Of a stretch of DNA of 64,000 nucleotides, positions 50,639 through 60,323 are shown piece after piece. The notes below the pieces were generated by a model that was given only the letters and a program-made list of their open reading frames with translations, was not told the DNA's origin and did not search any database. Position 1 is the stretch's first letter; every line of letters begins with the position of its first letter. The stretch is taken from contig NZ_JVFV01000009.1 in assembly GCF_001073085.1 (NCBI RefSeq), forward strand, positions 49,922-113,921, written 5' to 3'. The position numbers were made by a program, and so were the translations under genes. This DNA is from Streptococcus pseudopneumoniae. Its GTDB lineage: Bacteria; Bacillota; Bacilli; Lactobacillales; Streptococcaceae.

Positions 50639-50848
50639 ATGTTTCGATTAACTTACAAGGATCCTTATAAAGTTGAACGTGTGCAAGAATATGAAGATTA
50701 TGAAGCACTCATGCTTTCTCTATCAGGTTGTGTAACCCTTCCTGATACGACTTTTATCACTTCATTAACACACAATGGAGTTGAGATCTATCAAGGGCTT
50801 CTTGGTGATCTCTATCGTTTTTTGAAATCTTACCACGAAAATAGCTAA
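50639..50848 (+). CDS. DUF4649-family small protein
   Basis: 69-aa protein (MFRLTYKDPYKVERVQEYEDYEALMLSLSGCVTLPDTTF), conserved in streptococci and of unknown function. RBS AAAGG. It ends the prs-desulfurase-DUF1831 group and is followed at once by a terminator. Confidence 0.8.
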   Translation: MFRLTYKDPYKVERVQEYEDYEALMLSLSGCVTLPDTTFITSLTHNGVEIYQGLLGDLYRFLKSYHENS

Positions 50849-50875
50849 ACTAAGATTTTTCTTAGTTTTTTTTCG
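50848..50875 (+). terminator. Terminator after the prs/desulfurase group
   Basis: 8-bp stem AACTAAGA (50848-50855) / TCTTAGTT (50860-50867) with a following run of T. Confidence 0.85.
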
Positions 50876-50934
50876 TTATTGTTGCTATTTTCACAAGCTT
50901 TATATAAAATAGTAAATAGAAAGGTTGTGATTTT

Positions 50935-51576
50935 GTGAAAGAAAAACAGTCTGCTATTCCTAAAGCAACAGCAAAGAGACTTTCTCTCTATTACCGTATT
51001 TTTAAAAGATTTAATGCTGAGAAAATTGAAAGAGCTAATTCCAAACAAATCGCAGAGGCAATTGGAATTGATTCTGCAACGGTTCGTCGAGACTTCTCCT
51101 ACTTTGGGGAACTTGGACGACGTGGTTTTGGATACGATGTTAAAAAGCTCATGAATTTTTTCGCTGATCTTTTAAATGATAATTCTATAACTAATGTTAT
51201 GCTGGTAGGTATCGGAAATATGGGGCACGCTCTTCTCCACTACCGTTTTCATGAGCGTAACAAGATGAAAATCATTATGGCTTTTGACCTAGATGACCAT
51301 CCTGAGGTTGGTACCAAGACTCCTGACGGTGTTCCAATCTATGGAATCTCTCAAATAAAAGACAAAATCAAAGATAGTGATGTTAAAACTGCTATTCTTA
51401 CTGTCCCTAGTATTAAATCTCAAGAAGTTGCAGAACTATTAGTCGACGCCGGAATCAAGGGTATTCTTAGTTTTTCACCTGTTCACCTACATCTTCCTAA
51501 AGACGTGGTTGTTCAGTATGTCGATCTTACAAGCGAACTTCAAACTCTCCTCTATTTCATGCGTAAAGAGGATTAG
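50935..51576 (+). CDS. rex: Redox-sensing transcriptional repressor Rex
   Basis: 213-aa repressor that reads the NADH/NAD+ ratio and controls fermentation genes. A winged helix N-terminal domain (about 10-80: [49 protein letters not shown]) is followed by a Rossmann domain with [16 protein letters not shown] 50935 is the start, RBS AAAGGTTGTG. A TTTTCACAAG half-site lies about 45 bp upstream and may serve autoregulation. The pdh operon in this window has a similar half-site. Confidence 0.96.
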   Translation: MKEKQSAIPKATAKRLSLYYRIFKRFNAEKIERANSKQIAEAIGIDSATVRRDFSYFGELGRRGFGYDVKKLMNFFADLLNDNSITNVMLVGIGNMGHALLHYRFHERNKMKIIMAFDLDDHPEVGTKTPDGVPIYGISQIKDKIKDSDVKTAILTVPSIKSQEVAELLVDAGIKGILSFSPVHLHLPKDVVVQYVDLTSELQTLLYFMRKED

Positions 51577-51591
51577 AAAGTGTAAATATTT

Positions 51592-52281
51592 ATGAATAAA
51601 CCAGTTATTGGGATTACAGGAAATGAAACCCCGCATCCAGATGATGATCTTATGATGAGTTATGCTGCAAAAGGCTTTGTTGAAGGGGTTAAGAAAGCTG
51701 GAGGTATACCCATTATCCTACCGATTGGTGATGAAGAAATGGCCAGTTACTACATTGGTTTGATTGATAAACTTATTCTAACTGGTGGACAAAATGTCGA
51801 TCCAAAGTTCTACGGTGAGCCTAAAACAATCGATAGTGATGACTATCACCTTCAAAGAGATATTTTTGAGTTAGCACTCATTGAAGAAGCAATCAAACAA
51901 AAGAAACCAATTTTTTCTGTTTGTCGAGGCACCCAGCTCTTTAATGTGGCTATGGGAGGAACTCTTTATCAAGATATTGAAGACCATTGGCAGGATACTT
52001 CAGCCGAGTATACAACTCAACGTTTAGTCACCGAGCCTGATACTATTCTTCGAGATATCTATGGAGATATCTCCCATATCAACTCTTTCCACCATCAGAG
52101 TATTAAGGACCTAGCTCCAAATCTAAAGGTTGTAGCTCATGATCCTAAAGATGGAATTATCGAGGCTGTTACAACAACGGATGGTTTCCCTTTCCTCGGT
52201 GTTCAATGGCATCCAGAATTTCTCTTTGAAAATCGCCCCAAAGATAAAACACTTTTCGACTATGTCGTCAATGAATTGTAA
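51592..52281 (+). CDS. Gamma-glutamyl-gamma-aminobutyrate hydrolase family protein (peptidase C26)
   Basis: 229-aa class I glutamine-amidotransferase-like hydrolase. The nucleophile Cys is in FSVCRGTQLFNVAMGG near residue 107, and the His-Glu pair in GVQWHPEFLFE near residue 204. PuuD-type enzymes cleave gamma-glutamyl-GABA or similar amides; the substrate here is unknown. It follows rex by 15 bp in the pneumococcus-like order. RBS is weak (GAAAGTG). Confidence 0.9.
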   Translation: MNKPVIGITGNETPHPDDDLMMSYAAKGFVEGVKKAGGIPIILPIGDEEMASYYIGLIDKLILTGGQNVDPKFYGEPKTIDSDDYHLQRDIFELALIEEAIKQKKPIFSVCRGTQLFNVAMGGTLYQDIEDHWQDTSAEYTTQRLVTEPDTILRDIYGDISHINSFHHQSIKDLAPNLKVVAHDPKDGIIEAVTTTDGFPFLGVQWHPEFLFENRPKDKTLFDYVVNEL

Positions 52282-52306
52282 AACCTGTATCATATACAGG
52301 TTTTTT
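52280..52306. terminator. Bidirectional terminator between the C26 hydrolase and radC
   Basis: AAAACCTGTAT (52280-52290) / ATACAGGTTTT (52294-52304) plus T run; it serves both converging genes. Confidence 0.9.
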
Positions 52307-52985
52307 ACACCAGATCCGTCTTCTCACGGTAACTAAAATAATCGGAATGTGAGACGATAAGATGATCCAATAAGACCAACCCCATTAATTCGCAGGCTTC
52401 TTTAACAAGCTTCGTAACATGGTCATCATTTCTACTCGGCATGACAGCACCAGATGGATGATTATGAACCAGAATCACAGATGTTGCCATATGCTTCAAA
52501 GCATAGTGGAGAATTTCCCGTGGTTCAGCAATACTTCTAGTAGCTGAACCGATAAAAATGGTTTGCTGATGAATGATTTGATTTTGAGTATTCAGATAGA
52601 GCGCCACTAGGTGCTCTTGTTTTTTATCTCCAAGCTCAGACTGCATCTTTTTAGCTAATTTACGACTGCTAAGAATACTCTCTGCCTCAATGGTTTCTTG
52701 TTTATGAATACGACTTCCTAGCTCTATCATAGCTTGCAATTCAATAGCTTTTACTCTACCGATACCTGATAAACTCTGTAGTTCTTGCAAGGTCATTTTT
52801 TTCAAATCAGTTAAGCAATTTAATTGATTCAATACTTTTTGTGCGATTTCAAAAACAGTAGATTGACGAGTCCCTGTTCGTAACAAAATGGCTAGTAACT
52901 CCTGATTACTCAAACTCTCTACTCCTTCTGTTACCAAGCGTTCCCTTGGCAAGAGCGAATCTTCTTGAAATGAAATACTATACAT
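52305..52985 (-). CDS. radC: RadC-family DNA repair protein
   Basis: 226-aa protein with an N-terminal helix-hairpin-helix part ([30 protein letters not shown]) and a JAMM/MPN metal motif ([18 protein letters not shown]). Its repair role is debated. ATG 52985 with RBS GAGGAGG. Directly upstream is CACGAATA, a near match to the ComX competence box TACGAATA; in pneumococcus radC is a late competence gene, so it is probably induced during transformation. No other promoter is obvious. Confidence 0.93.
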   Translation of the reverse strand: MYSISFQEDSLLPRERLVTEGVESLSNQELLAILLRTGTRQSTVFEIAQKVLNQLNCLTDLKKMTLQELQSLSGIGRVKAIELQAMIELGSRIHKQETIEAESILSSRKLAKKMQSELGDKKQEHLVALYLNTQNQIIHQQTIFIGSATRSIAEPREILHYALKHMATSVILVHNHPSGAVMPSRNDDHVTKLVKEACELMGLVLLDHLIVSHSDYFSYREKTDLV

Positions 52986-53005
52986 AAAAATCCTCCTCAC
53001 TTAAT

Positions 53006-53013
53006 TATTCGTG
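53006..53013 (-). promoter_or_regulatory. Competence (ComX) box upstream of radC
   Basis: On the - strand CACGAATA, one change from the consensus cin/com-box TACGAATA, 20 bp before the radC start codon. It replaces a normal -10 for the alternative sigma factor ComX. Confidence 0.65.
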
Positions 53014-53048
53014 AGAAGGATCTTAAACCAGATAAATTTTAAGTGTTT

Positions 53049-54329
53049 TTAAATCTTTTCAAGTGCAAGTCGCAAATCTTCAATCAAATCATCGACATTT
53101 TCAAGACCGATTGAAAGACGGATTTGATTTTTAGTTACTCCTGCTGCCTCTAGATCTGAGTCAGACAACTGAGCATGTGTTGTAGTTGCTGGATGAACGA
53201 CCAATGATTTAGCATCTGCTACATTGGCTAAGTTTGAAAAGATTTCCAAGCTATCAATCACCTTACGTGCTTCTGCTTCTCCACCTTTAACGTGGAAAGT
53301 AAAGATTGAACCAACACCTTTTGGTAAATATTTCTCCGCCAAGGCATGGTAAGGGCTATCTGGAAGTTTAGGATAGTTAACCTTTTCAACCTTTGGATGG
53401 TTAACAAGGAAATCAACGATTTTTTCAGCGTTTTGAACATGACGTTCTACACGGAGAGAAAGTGTTTCAAGCCCTTGCAAGAGCAAGAATGAGTTAAATG
53501 GTGAAAGGGCAGCTCCCATATCGCGAAGCAATTGAACACGAGCAGCAACGATAAAAGCTGCAGCACCAACATCACGAGTATAGCTGATATTGTGGTAGCT
53601 TGGATCTTCTTCGACTAATTGAGGGAATTTCCCTGAAGCAGCCCAGTCAAACTTCCCACTATCAACGATAACACCACCAATTGTTGTACCGTGTCCACCG
53701 ATAAACTTAGTTGCTGAGTGAACCGCAATGTCAACACCATGAGAAAAGACATTGATAAGATAAGGTGTTGCAAAGGTATTGTCTGCAACCAAAGGAATCT
53801 GATGTTTATGAGCAATTTCAGCTATTTTTTCAATATCAGGAATGTTGATGACTGGATTTCCCAAAGTTTCAATCAAAACAAGTTTGGTATTGTCTTTAAT
53901 CGCTGCTTCTACCTCTTCTAGATTATCGATATCAACAAAAGTTGTGGTGATTCCATAGCGAGGAAGGGTTTCTTTCAATAGGTTAAAAGTACCACCGTAG
54001 ATAGTTGAAGCTGCAACAACATGATCACCTGCATGAGCAAGTCCCAAAATTGTGTAAGTAATAGCAGCCATACCTGATGCAGTAGCAAGAGCACCAACAC
54101 CACCTTCAAGTGCTGCAATACGTTCTTCAAAGGCTGAAGTTGTTGGATTGGTAATACGAGTATAGATATTTCCAGCTTTTTGAAGGGCAAAAAGGTCTGC
54201 ACCCTCCTGTGTATCTTCAAATACAAAGGATGTTGTTTGGTAAATAGGAACTGCACGAGATTTTGTAGTCTCATCTACCACTTGTCCTGCATGCAATTGC
54301 AGAGTTTCAAATTTAAATTCACGAGTCAT
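53049..54329 (-). CDS. metY: O-acetylhomoserine sulfhydrylase/aminocarboxypropyltransferase
   Basis: 426-aa PLP enzyme of the Cys/Met metabolism family, making homocysteine (or methionine) from O-acetylhomoserine and sulfide. Signatures: VPIYQTTSFVFEDT, TRITNPTTSAFEERIAALEGG, and the PLP lysine in HSATKFIGGHGTTIGGV near residue 208. The C-terminal VDDLIEDLRLALEKI is typical. RBS GGAGGTC. The gene is a single unit with its own promoter. The best alternative would be a cystathionine gamma-synthase, but the length and SFVFEDTQEGADLFALQ favour MetY. Confidence 0.93.
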   Translation of the reverse strand: MTREFKFETLQLHAGQVVDETTKSRAVPIYQTTSFVFEDTQEGADLFALQKAGNIYTRITNPTTSAFEERIAALEGGVGALATASGMAAITYTILGLAHAGDHVVAASTIYGGTFNLLKETLPRYGITTTFVDIDNLEEVEAAIKDNTKLVLIETLGNPVINIPDIEKIAEIAHKHQIPLVADNTFATPYLINVFSHGVDIAVHSATKFIGGHGTTIGGVIVDSGKFDWAASGKFPQLVEEDPSYHNISYTRDVGAAAFIVAARVQLLRDMGAALSPFNSFLLLQGLETLSLRVERHVQNAEKIVDFLVNHPKVEKVNYPKLPDSPYHALAEKYLPKGVGSIFTFHVKGGEAEARKVIDSLEIFSNLANVADAKSLVVHPATTTHAQLSDSDLEAAGVTKNQIRLSIGLENVDDLIEDLRLALEKI

Positions 54330-54359
54330 ATTTAGACCTCCAAAGATTTCATTAGGTTC

Positions 54360-54388
54360 ATTGTATCACCTATTTCACTAGGTTACAA
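54360..54388 (-). promoter_or_regulatory. metY promoter
   Basis: On the - strand TTGTAA (54388-54383), 17-bp spacer, TACAAT (54365-54360), about 30 bp before the metY start. Confidence 0.65.
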
Positions 54389-54520
54389 ATACAACTTTGT
54401 TATATCTTTGCATAAGCAATAGCTATGGCTATTATTAGAATTGTAGAACTTTTTTCAGATAGTTTAAAATGTTTGTTTTCACTTCTCCCATACTTTATAA
54501 TGAATATGAAGGAGAAGACT

Positions 54521-55216
54521 ATGACAGAAATTACTCATGAAATTGATTCAAACTTTGCAGGGCGTTTAAATATCTTGCGTGCTGGTGTACTAGGAGCTAA
54601 TGACGGGATCATTTCCATCGCTGGAGTTGTTATCGGGGTTGCCAGTGCGACAAGCAATATCTGGATTATTTTCCTCTCAGGTTTAGCCGCAATTCTTGCT
54701 GGTGCCTTTTCTATGGCTGGTGGCGAGTATGTATCTGTATCCACTCAGAAAGACACTGAGGAGGCCGCTGTAGCCCGCGAACAACTTCTTTTAGATAAGG
54801 ACTTGGATGCTGCTAAAAAATCCCTCTATGCAGCTTATCTTCAAAATGGTGAGTGTGAAACATCTGCTCAACTACTAACCAACAAAGCCTTTTTGAAAAA
54901 TCCACTCAAGGCTTTAGTTGAGGAAAAATACGGAATCGAGTACGAAGAATTTACTAATCCTTGGCATGCTGCTGCATCTAGCTTTATTGCCTTCGTACTT
55001 GGTAGCCTACCACCAATGCTTTCCATTACGATCTTTCCAAGTGACTACCGAATCCCTGCCACTGTTTTTATCGTTGCGATTTCTCTATTGATTACAGGCT
55101 ACACCAGTGCTAAACTTGGAAAAGCACCAACCAAAACAGCTATGATTCGTAACCTTTGTATTGGTCTTTTAACCATGGGAGTAACCTATCTGTTTGGACA
55201 ATTGTTTAGTATTTAA
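54521..55216 (+). CDS. VIT1/CCC1-family transporter
   Basis: 231-aa membrane protein of the vacuolar iron transporter family, thought to move Fe2+ or Mn2+. The pattern is typical: GANDGIISIAGVVIGVASAT (residues about 22-41), GAFSMAGGEYVSVSTQKDTEEAA, then a cytoplasmic metal-binding segment and three C-terminal helices. ATG 54521 is chosen for the strong AAGGAGA 5-6 bp upstream; the frame from 54425 includes a non-conserved leader. Single gene with a bidirectional terminator after it. Confidence 0.9.
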   Translation: MTEITHEIDSNFAGRLNILRAGVLGANDGIISIAGVVIGVASATSNIWIIFLSGLAAILAGAFSMAGGEYVSVSTQKDTEEAAVAREQLLLDKDLDAAKKSLYAAYLQNGECETSAQLLTNKAFLKNPLKALVEEKYGIEYEEFTNPWHAAASSFIAFVLGSLPPMLSITIFPSDYRIPATVFIVAISLLITGYTSAKLGKAPTKTAMIRNLCIGLLTMGVTYLFGQLFSI

Positions 55217-55242
55217 AAAAGATACCGCGCGGTATCTTTTTT
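55215..55242. terminator. Bidirectional terminator between VIT and PspC genes
   Basis: Perfect 28-bp palindrome: six A, GATACCGC, GCGGTATC, six T. Confidence 0.95.
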
Positions 55243-55271
55243 GCTATCAAAATATAAACAGTTAATTTGAT

Positions 55272-55544
55272 TTACCAAAACCAACCTTCATTATCATTAA
55301 TTGGTTCAGCCTCTTTAATCTTGCGTGGGCCTGTTCCATACATTTCAGCTTCGATATCTTCTTTTGTTGGTAGGATCGAAGCAAGGATAATGTAGATAAT
55401 AATTCCGAGTCCAAAGTTTGCGATTGTAAAGATTGCAAAAAGGAAACGAACTAGGGTTACATCAAGATTCCACTTATCAGATAGACCAGCTAGTACACCT
55501 GATATCATGCGATTTCTTCTCAATTTATAAAATTTTGTATTCAT
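55272..55544 (-). CDS. PspC-domain membrane protein
   Basis: 90-aa protein whose core is a PspC domain (YKLRRNRMISGVLAGLSDKWNLDVTLVRFLFAIFTI) with a membrane segment (about 34-58) and a cytoplasmic acidic tail. Such small proteins act in envelope stress sensing, often with a LiaF/LiaR-type system; none is adjacent. RBS GAGGAAT. Stand-alone gene. Confidence 0.88.
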   Translation of the reverse strand: MNTKFYKLRRNRMISGVLAGLSDKWNLDVTLVRFLFAIFTIANFGLGIIIYIILASILPTKEDIEAEMYGTGPRKIKEAEPINDNEGWFW

Positions 55545-55603
55545 AATTTATTCCTCTTTCGGATTTCTTAATCTTAGTATAGCACTATGCTAGATTTGCT
55601 ACA

Positions 55604-56053
55604 TCAGTCCTTAGGCCGATTTAACAAGAGGAGCTTTCCACGACAGAGACCACACCGATAACGTTTAGTATCAATTCGTCGCTTTCTTTGATAGATTTGC
55701 TGACAAGACTGACAAGCATAGACTAAGCTTGGTTTTTGATTGGAACTTGACAAGGGAGGAACAAAGCGGAGACCGTCTACCTCTTTTAAAAGTTGCTTAA
55801 AGGCTAAATCCTTATGCTGATAGCCCTTGCCTTCAAAGTAAAGATGGTAATGGCAGAGCTCGTGACGGACAATCTTTCGAAACACATCCAAACCAAGTTC
55901 TTGATAGACTTTGGGATTGAAATCCAAATGACCATCTTTTGGGAAAAATCGTCCACCTGTCGACCGCAGACGAGTATTCCACTGAGCTTGGTGTTTGAAA
56001 GGTTTTCCAAAATCCTCTAAAGAGACCTGTTTAACGTAATCAGTTAGATTCAT
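55604..56053 (-). CDS. SprT-like zinc metalloprotein
   Basis: 149-aa SprT family protein. HELCHYH (H64-E65-x2-H68) is the zinc protease motif, and a C-terminal four-Cys zinc ribbon (CQSCQQIY ... CGLC) follows. Related eukaryotic SPRTN cleaves DNA-protein crosslinks; a role in that process is possible here but unproven. The ATG at 56053 lies inside the 3' end of tex (14-bp overlap), so the two are translationally coupled. Confidence 0.88.
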   Translation of the reverse strand: MNLTDYVKQVSLEDFGKPFKHQAQWNTRLRSTGGRFFPKDGHLDFNPKVYQELGLDVFRKIVRHELCHYHLYFEGKGYQHKDLAFKQLLKEVDGLRFVPPLSSSNQKPSLVYACQSCQQIYQRKRRIDTKRYRCGLCRGKLLLLNRPKD

Positions 56054-58169
56054 TTGGTGCAAGAAGCGACAGATTCACTTTTTCGCGGTCAGCATCGATT
56101 TTTTTCACCCAAACAGTAACCAAATCGCCAACCGAAACTACTTGACTCGGATGTTTAATAAATTTCTTACTCATGTGAGAGATATGAATGAGACCATCCT
56201 CATGGATACCGATATCAACAAAGGCACCGAAGTCAACGACGTTGCGCACAACTCCTTCAAGCTTTTGCCCAACTTGTAAGTCTTTGATATCCAAGACATC
56301 CTGGCGAAGAACTGGAGCGTCAAAAGAATCACGGAAATCACGACCTGGTTTGAGAAGGTCTGCGATGATATCTTTAAGTGTTTCTTGACCAAGGTCTAGC
56401 TCTTGAGCCATTTCATTAACTGAAATAGATTTGAGTTTGGCTTGCGCTTCTTCATTTAGGTCTTTAATGTCCAAACGTTTGAAGAGTTCCTTGACTGCAG
56501 CATAGTTTTCTGGGTGAACACCAGTATTGTCAAGGATGTTGCTACTTTCAGGGATACGGAGGAAACCTGCTGCCTGTTCAAATGCTTTGGCACCTAGACG
56601 AGGGACTTTCTTGATTTGAGCTCGTGAGGTGATTTTTCCTTCTTCTTCACGATACTTAACAATATTTTCTGAAATAGTTTTGTTAAGCCCTGCGACATGA
56701 GAAAGCAAGGCTGGACTAGCTGTATTGATATTGACACCGACTTGGTTCACTACTGTATCAACAACAAAGTCTAGACTTTCAGACAGTTTCTTTTGACTAA
56801 CATCGTGCTGATATTGACCGACACCAATGGATTTGGGATCGATTTTAACCAACTCAGCCAGTGGGTCTTGCAGGCGACGAGCAATAGAAATAGCAGATCG
56901 TTTCTCAACGGTTAACTCAGGAAACTCTTGACGGGCAAGTTCACTAGCGGAGTAGACAGACGCACCACTCTCATTAACAATGACATAACTAACTTCTGGA
57001 AAATCCTTGAGCACTTCAGCGACAAAAGCTTCACTTTCACGACTAGCAGTACCATTACCGATGGCAATGATTTCCACACCGTATTGACCAATCAAATCTG
57101 CTAAATCACGTTTAGCTTCTTCGATTTGACGAGCCGAAGCTGGTTTGACTGGATAAATGACTTGTGTCGTCAGCATCTTCCCGGTCGCATCAACTACTGC
57201 CAGCTTGGCACCTGTACGAAAGGCAGGGTCAAATCCAAGGACCACGCGCCCTTTAAGAGGTGCAACAAGGAGAAGATTACGCAGATTGTCAGAAAATAGT
57301 TGAATAGCTCCTTCTTCTGCCTTCTCTGTAAGTTCGGTACGAATACGGCGCTCGATAGCAGGCAAGACCTTTTTCTTAACTGACTGTTGAACAACTTCAT
57401 CAATATAGGCATTTTTCACCTTGAAACGAGCAGCAAAGAAAGCTAGGATACGATCCGTCGCATGTTCAAAACCTACTTTTAAGACGCCTAGCTTCTCCCC
57501 ACGATTGAGAGCCAAGGTTCGATAGCCCTGCATGTTGCCAACTGTCTCTGAAAAATCATAATAAATCTGAAAAACTTGTTTTTCATCAAGACTTTCATCC
57601 TTGACTTGCGAAGTGATTTTAGAGTGTCTCAACACTTCCTGATAGGTCATAGCACGAAGATTGACATCTTCAGATAGAGCTTCTACCAAAATATCAACTG
57701 CCCCAGCCAAGGCTTCTTGACCAGTCGCAAATCCTTCACAGACAAATTTCTCAGCTTCTTTCTCTAAGCCATCTACATTCTGCAAGATCAAGCGAGCAAG
57801 AGGAAATAGTCCAGCTTCACGAGCAATGGTTGCCTTGGTCCGACGTTTTTCTTTAAAAGGTAGATAGAGTTCTTCTACGTCTGCTAATTTCTCAGCTGCC
57901 AGGATAGCTTCTTCCAGTTCCTTGGTCAGCTTGCCTTGTTCTTGAATCTTAGCTAAGACCGCTTCCTTACGATCATTGAGGTTGGTAAGACTTTTATCAA
58001 GATCAATAATAGCCTTGATAGCAACCTCATCCAAACTTCCAGTCATATCTTTCCGATAACGAGCGATAAAGGGAATAGTTGATCCTTCTGCTGTCAAAGA
58101 CAAAACCGTATCAATTTGCTTTAAAGTTACACCCAAATCTTGGGAAATTTTTTCATATTTTTTATCCAT
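56040..58169 (-). CDS. tex: RNA-binding transcription accessory protein Tex
   Basis: 709-aa Tex protein. N-terminal Tex-HTH and YqgF-like RNase-fold part ([21 protein letters not shown]), helix-hairpin-helix motifs ([43 protein letters not shown]), and a C-terminal S1 RNA-binding domain (about 635-705: [33 protein letters not shown]). Tex binds nucleic acid and affects transcription and toxin expression; mechanism unclear. The promoter is so close that the mRNA may be leaderless. Followed by the overlapping sprT-like gene. Confidence 0.96.
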   Translation of the reverse strand: MDKKYEKISQDLGVTLKQIDTVLSLTAEGSTIPFIARYRKDMTGSLDEVAIKAIIDLDKSLTNLNDRKEAVLAKIQEQGKLTKELEEAILAAEKLADVEELYLPFKEKRRTKATIAREAGLFPLARLILQNVDGLEKEAEKFVCEGFATGQEALAGAVDILVEALSEDVNLRAMTYQEVLRHSKITSQVKDESLDEKQVFQIYYDFSETVGNMQGYRTLALNRGEKLGVLKVGFEHATDRILAFFAARFKVKNAYIDEVVQQSVKKKVLPAIERRIRTELTEKAEEGAIQLFSDNLRNLLLVAPLKGRVVLGFDPAFRTGAKLAVVDATGKMLTTQVIYPVKPASARQIEEAKRDLADLIGQYGVEIIAIGNGTASRESEAFVAEVLKDFPEVSYVIVNESGASVYSASELARQEFPELTVEKRSAISIARRLQDPLAELVKIDPKSIGVGQYQHDVSQKKLSESLDFVVDTVVNQVGVNINTASPALLSHVAGLNKTISENIVKYREEEGKITSRAQIKKVPRLGAKAFEQAAGFLRIPESSNILDNTGVHPENYAAVKELFKRLDIKDLNEEAQAKLKSISVNEMAQELDLGQETLKDIIADLLKPGRDFRDSFDAPVLRQDVLDIKDLQVGQKLEGVVRNVVDFGAFVDIGIHEDGLIHISHMSKKFIKHPSQVVSVGDLVTVWVKKIDADREKVNLSLLAPNESN

Positions 58170-58175
58170 AGAACT

Positions 58176-58184
58176 ATTATACCA
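58176..58184 (-). promoter_or_regulatory. Extended -10 promoter of tex, leaving almost no leader
   Basis: On the - strand TGGTATAAT (TATAAT at 58181-58176). Only six bases (AGTTCT) separate it from the ATG, and there is no Shine-Dalgarno sequence. Confidence 0.65.
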
Positions 58185-58295
58185 TAAGGAAGAAAGCTTG
58201 TTTTCATTAATGTCACAGTTAGCTTGGTATTTGTTGAAGATTAAAATTCATTGGTCTTAACAATTTAAAATTAAACCTTTTGGCTGAAATAATAG

Positions 58296-58301
58296 TATAA
58301 T
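58296..58301 (+). promoter_or_regulatory. Likely -10 of the SPJ_0845-type gene and permease operon
   Basis: TATAAT at 58296-58301, 31 bp before the ATG at 58333; -35 not clear. Confidence 0.5.
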
Positions 58302-58332
58302 AGAGGAAACGATTAGAATTGAGGTATGCCCA

Positions 58333-58464
58333 ATGGCTGTTAAATTTACAAAAACTGATGACTTAGATAAGATGTTCGAAGAATTCGCTAAACTCCCTGA
58401 TTTGAAACAAGTGACATTTCCAGACGATAAAGAAAAGAAAGATAAGGCAGAAAAGAAAAAATAG
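58333..58464 (+). CDS. Small conserved protein, SPJ_0845 family
   Basis: 43-aa protein starting MAVKFTKTDDLDKMFEEFAK and ending in a Lys/Glu-rich tail (KEKKDKAEKKK). It matches the short streptococcal family named SPJ_0845, of unknown function. GAGG lies upstream (about 12 bp). Its stop codon (58462-58464) is directly followed by the ATG of the permease gene at 58465, so both are surely on one mRNA and may be coupled. Confidence 0.8.
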   Translation: MAVKFTKTDDLDKMFEEFAKLPDLKQVTFPDDKEKKDKAEKKK

Positions 58465-59370
58465 ATGACGATTTTTCAAAGTCTGCCTTCGAGTATTTTA
58501 CAAGCTGGCGCTATTTTTCTATCAATCATCATTGAGGCCCTACCCTTCATTTTGATTGGAAGCATTATTTCTGGTGCTATCGAAGTCTATGTGACTCCTG
58601 AGAAAGTTTATAGATTTCTCCCTAAAAATCGCTTGGGGAGAATCTTTTTTGGTACATTTATAGGGTTTCTCTTCCCATCTTGTGAGTGCGGAATTGTTCC
58701 GATCATCAATCGTTTCTTGGAAAAAAAGGTTCCAAGCTATACAGCTGTCCCATTTTTGGTCACAGCTCCAATCATCAATCCCATCGTACTCTTTGCGACT
58801 TATTCGGCCTTTGGTAATTCATTTAAAATGGTGTTACTACGTGCTTTGGGCGCGATTCTAGTTGCTACTATATTGGGTATCTTTCTTGGTTTTGTCTGGG
58901 AGGGACCTATCCAAAAGGAAAATAGATTGGCTTGTCATGAGCATGATTTTTCTCACTTGACTTCAGGTCAGAAACTTCTTCAGATCTTCATCCAAGCTAT
59001 TGATGAATTCTTTGATATGGGGCGTTACTTGGTTTTTGGCTGTCTGTTTGCCAGCATTGTCCAGGTCTATGTACCAACTCGGATTCTGACTTCTATCAGT
59101 GCAACACCACTACTTGCAATTGTTCTTCTGATGGTCTTATCCTTCCTACTATCTCTCTGTAGTGAAGCGGATGCCTTTATCGGATCTTCTCTTCTATCAA
59201 GTTTTGGCTTTGCTCCAGTGCTTGCCTTTCTAGTTATAGGTCCCATGCTTGATGTCAAGAACCTACTCATGATGAAGAATTATCTCAAAACTCGCTTTAT
59301 CTGGCAGTTCATGACCATCGTAACTCTTGTTGTTCTTGTCTATTCTTATATAGTCGGGGTGATGCTATGA
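58465..59370 (+). CDS. YcgR/COG0701-type permease
   Basis: 301-aa membrane protein with about eight hydrophobic segments. The conserved loop PSCECGIVPIINRFL (near residue 71) and the SLCSEADAFIGSSLLSSFG segment (near residue 230) are characteristic of the COG0701/UPF0718 permease family, often paired with a TIGR03943 protein. Proposed roles include metal or zinc-linked transport; none is proven here. Starts immediately after the small SPJ_0845-type gene and overlaps the next gene by 4 bp. Confidence 0.88.
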   Translation: MTIFQSLPSSILQAGAIFLSIIIEALPFILIGSIISGAIEVYVTPEKVYRFLPKNRLGRIFFGTFIGFLFPSCECGIVPIINRFLEKKVPSYTAVPFLVTAPIINPIVLFATYSAFGNSFKMVLLRALGAILVATILGIFLGFVWEGPIQKENRLACHEHDFSHLTSGQKLLQIFIQAIDEFFDMGRYLVFGCLFASIVQVYVPTRILTSISATPLLAIVLLMVLSFLLSLCSEADAFIGSSLLSSFGFAPVLAFLVIGPMLDVKNLLMMKNYLKTRFIWQFMTIVTLVVLVYSYIVGVML

Positions 59371-60182
59371 TACGATTTTTTATTTTGATGAGTTATTTTT
59401 TCTTAACCCTTCATCTACATCTATCAGGTAAGCTCAATCAGTATCTAAACCTCCACTACTCTTACCTGGCTTATATCACTATGTCTTTATCTTTGCTACT
59501 AGCCATCGTTCAAGCCTATATTTGCTTCAAGCGTTTGAAAGAACATAGTCACTTACATAGTTTTTCAGCCAAGCTTGCTAGTTTTGTCCTCTTAAGTTTG
59601 CCCTTGTTAGTTGGATTTACATTTCCAACTGTCGCTCTAGATTCGCAAACAGTATCGGCCAAAGGATATTATTTCCCTTTGTCGGAAGGAACTGATAAGG
59701 CAATCCAAGCAAGTGAAGGAACTAGCAGTCAGTATCTTAAACCAGATACGAGTATGTTTTATTCACACACAGCTTATGTAGACACTGTTCGTAAGAGTGC
59801 TGATAAATACTTAGCTCAATCTAGTATAGTTATCAATGATGAAAATTACCTGGAGGTCATGGAAGCTATCTACGATTTTCCAAACGAATTTGAAGGTAAG
59901 GAAATCGAGTTCACAGGCTTTGTTTACAACGATCCAAATCATGCCAATAGTCAATTTGTCTTTCGCTTTGGTATCATGCACTGTATCGCTGATTCAGGAG
60001 TTTTTGGACTTTTGACTACAGGAAATACCAATCAGTATGACAATAACACCTGGGTAAGAGTCAAAGGTAAGATTAGTAATCACTATCACAAGGAACTTAA
60101 CCAGGTCCTCCCAACCCTTGAAGTTCAATCCTTTATCAAGGTTGATAAACCAGAGAATCCTTATGTTTACAAAGAATTTTAA
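59367..60182 (+). CDS. TIGR03943 (YcgQ) family protein
   Basis: 271-aa protein with two N-terminal membrane segments plus a third near residue 70, then an extracytoplasmic domain (about 100-271). The C-terminal half has EGKEIEFTGFVYNDPNHANSQF, a CIADSG stretch and DNNTWVRVKGKIS, typical of the YcgQ family. It always pairs with the COG0701 permease and overlaps it here by 4 bp. Function unknown; probably one envelope complex. Confidence 0.88.
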   Translation: MIRFFILMSYFFLTLHLHLSGKLNQYLNLHYSYLAYITMSLSLLLAIVQAYICFKRLKEHSHLHSFSAKLASFVLLSLPLLVGFTFPTVALDSQTVSAKGYYFPLSEGTDKAIQASEGTSSQYLKPDTSMFYSHTAYVDTVRKSADKYLAQSSIVINDENYLEVMEAIYDFPNEFEGKEIEFTGFVYNDPNHANSQFVFRFGIMHCIADSGVFGLLTTGNTNQYDNNTWVRVKGKISNHYHKELNQVLPTLEVQSFIKVDKPENPYVYKEF

Positions 60183-60210
60183 AAAAGTAGCCTGAGTGGG
60201 CTACTTTTTC
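60182..60210 (+). terminator. Terminator after the YcgR-YcgQ operon
   Basis: 11-bp perfect stem AAAAAGTAGCC (60182-60192) / GGCTACTTTTT (60199-60209) at the stop codon. Confidence 0.9.
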
Positions 60211-60323
60211 TTGTTTAGTAAGGTTGAATATTTGACATATTCAAAAGATTAGTTTTCTGAATTACAGAATTCTAATACTGTCTGTTTATCTATTTTTTAC
60301 TTATAGGATTTAAATATCCAAGC

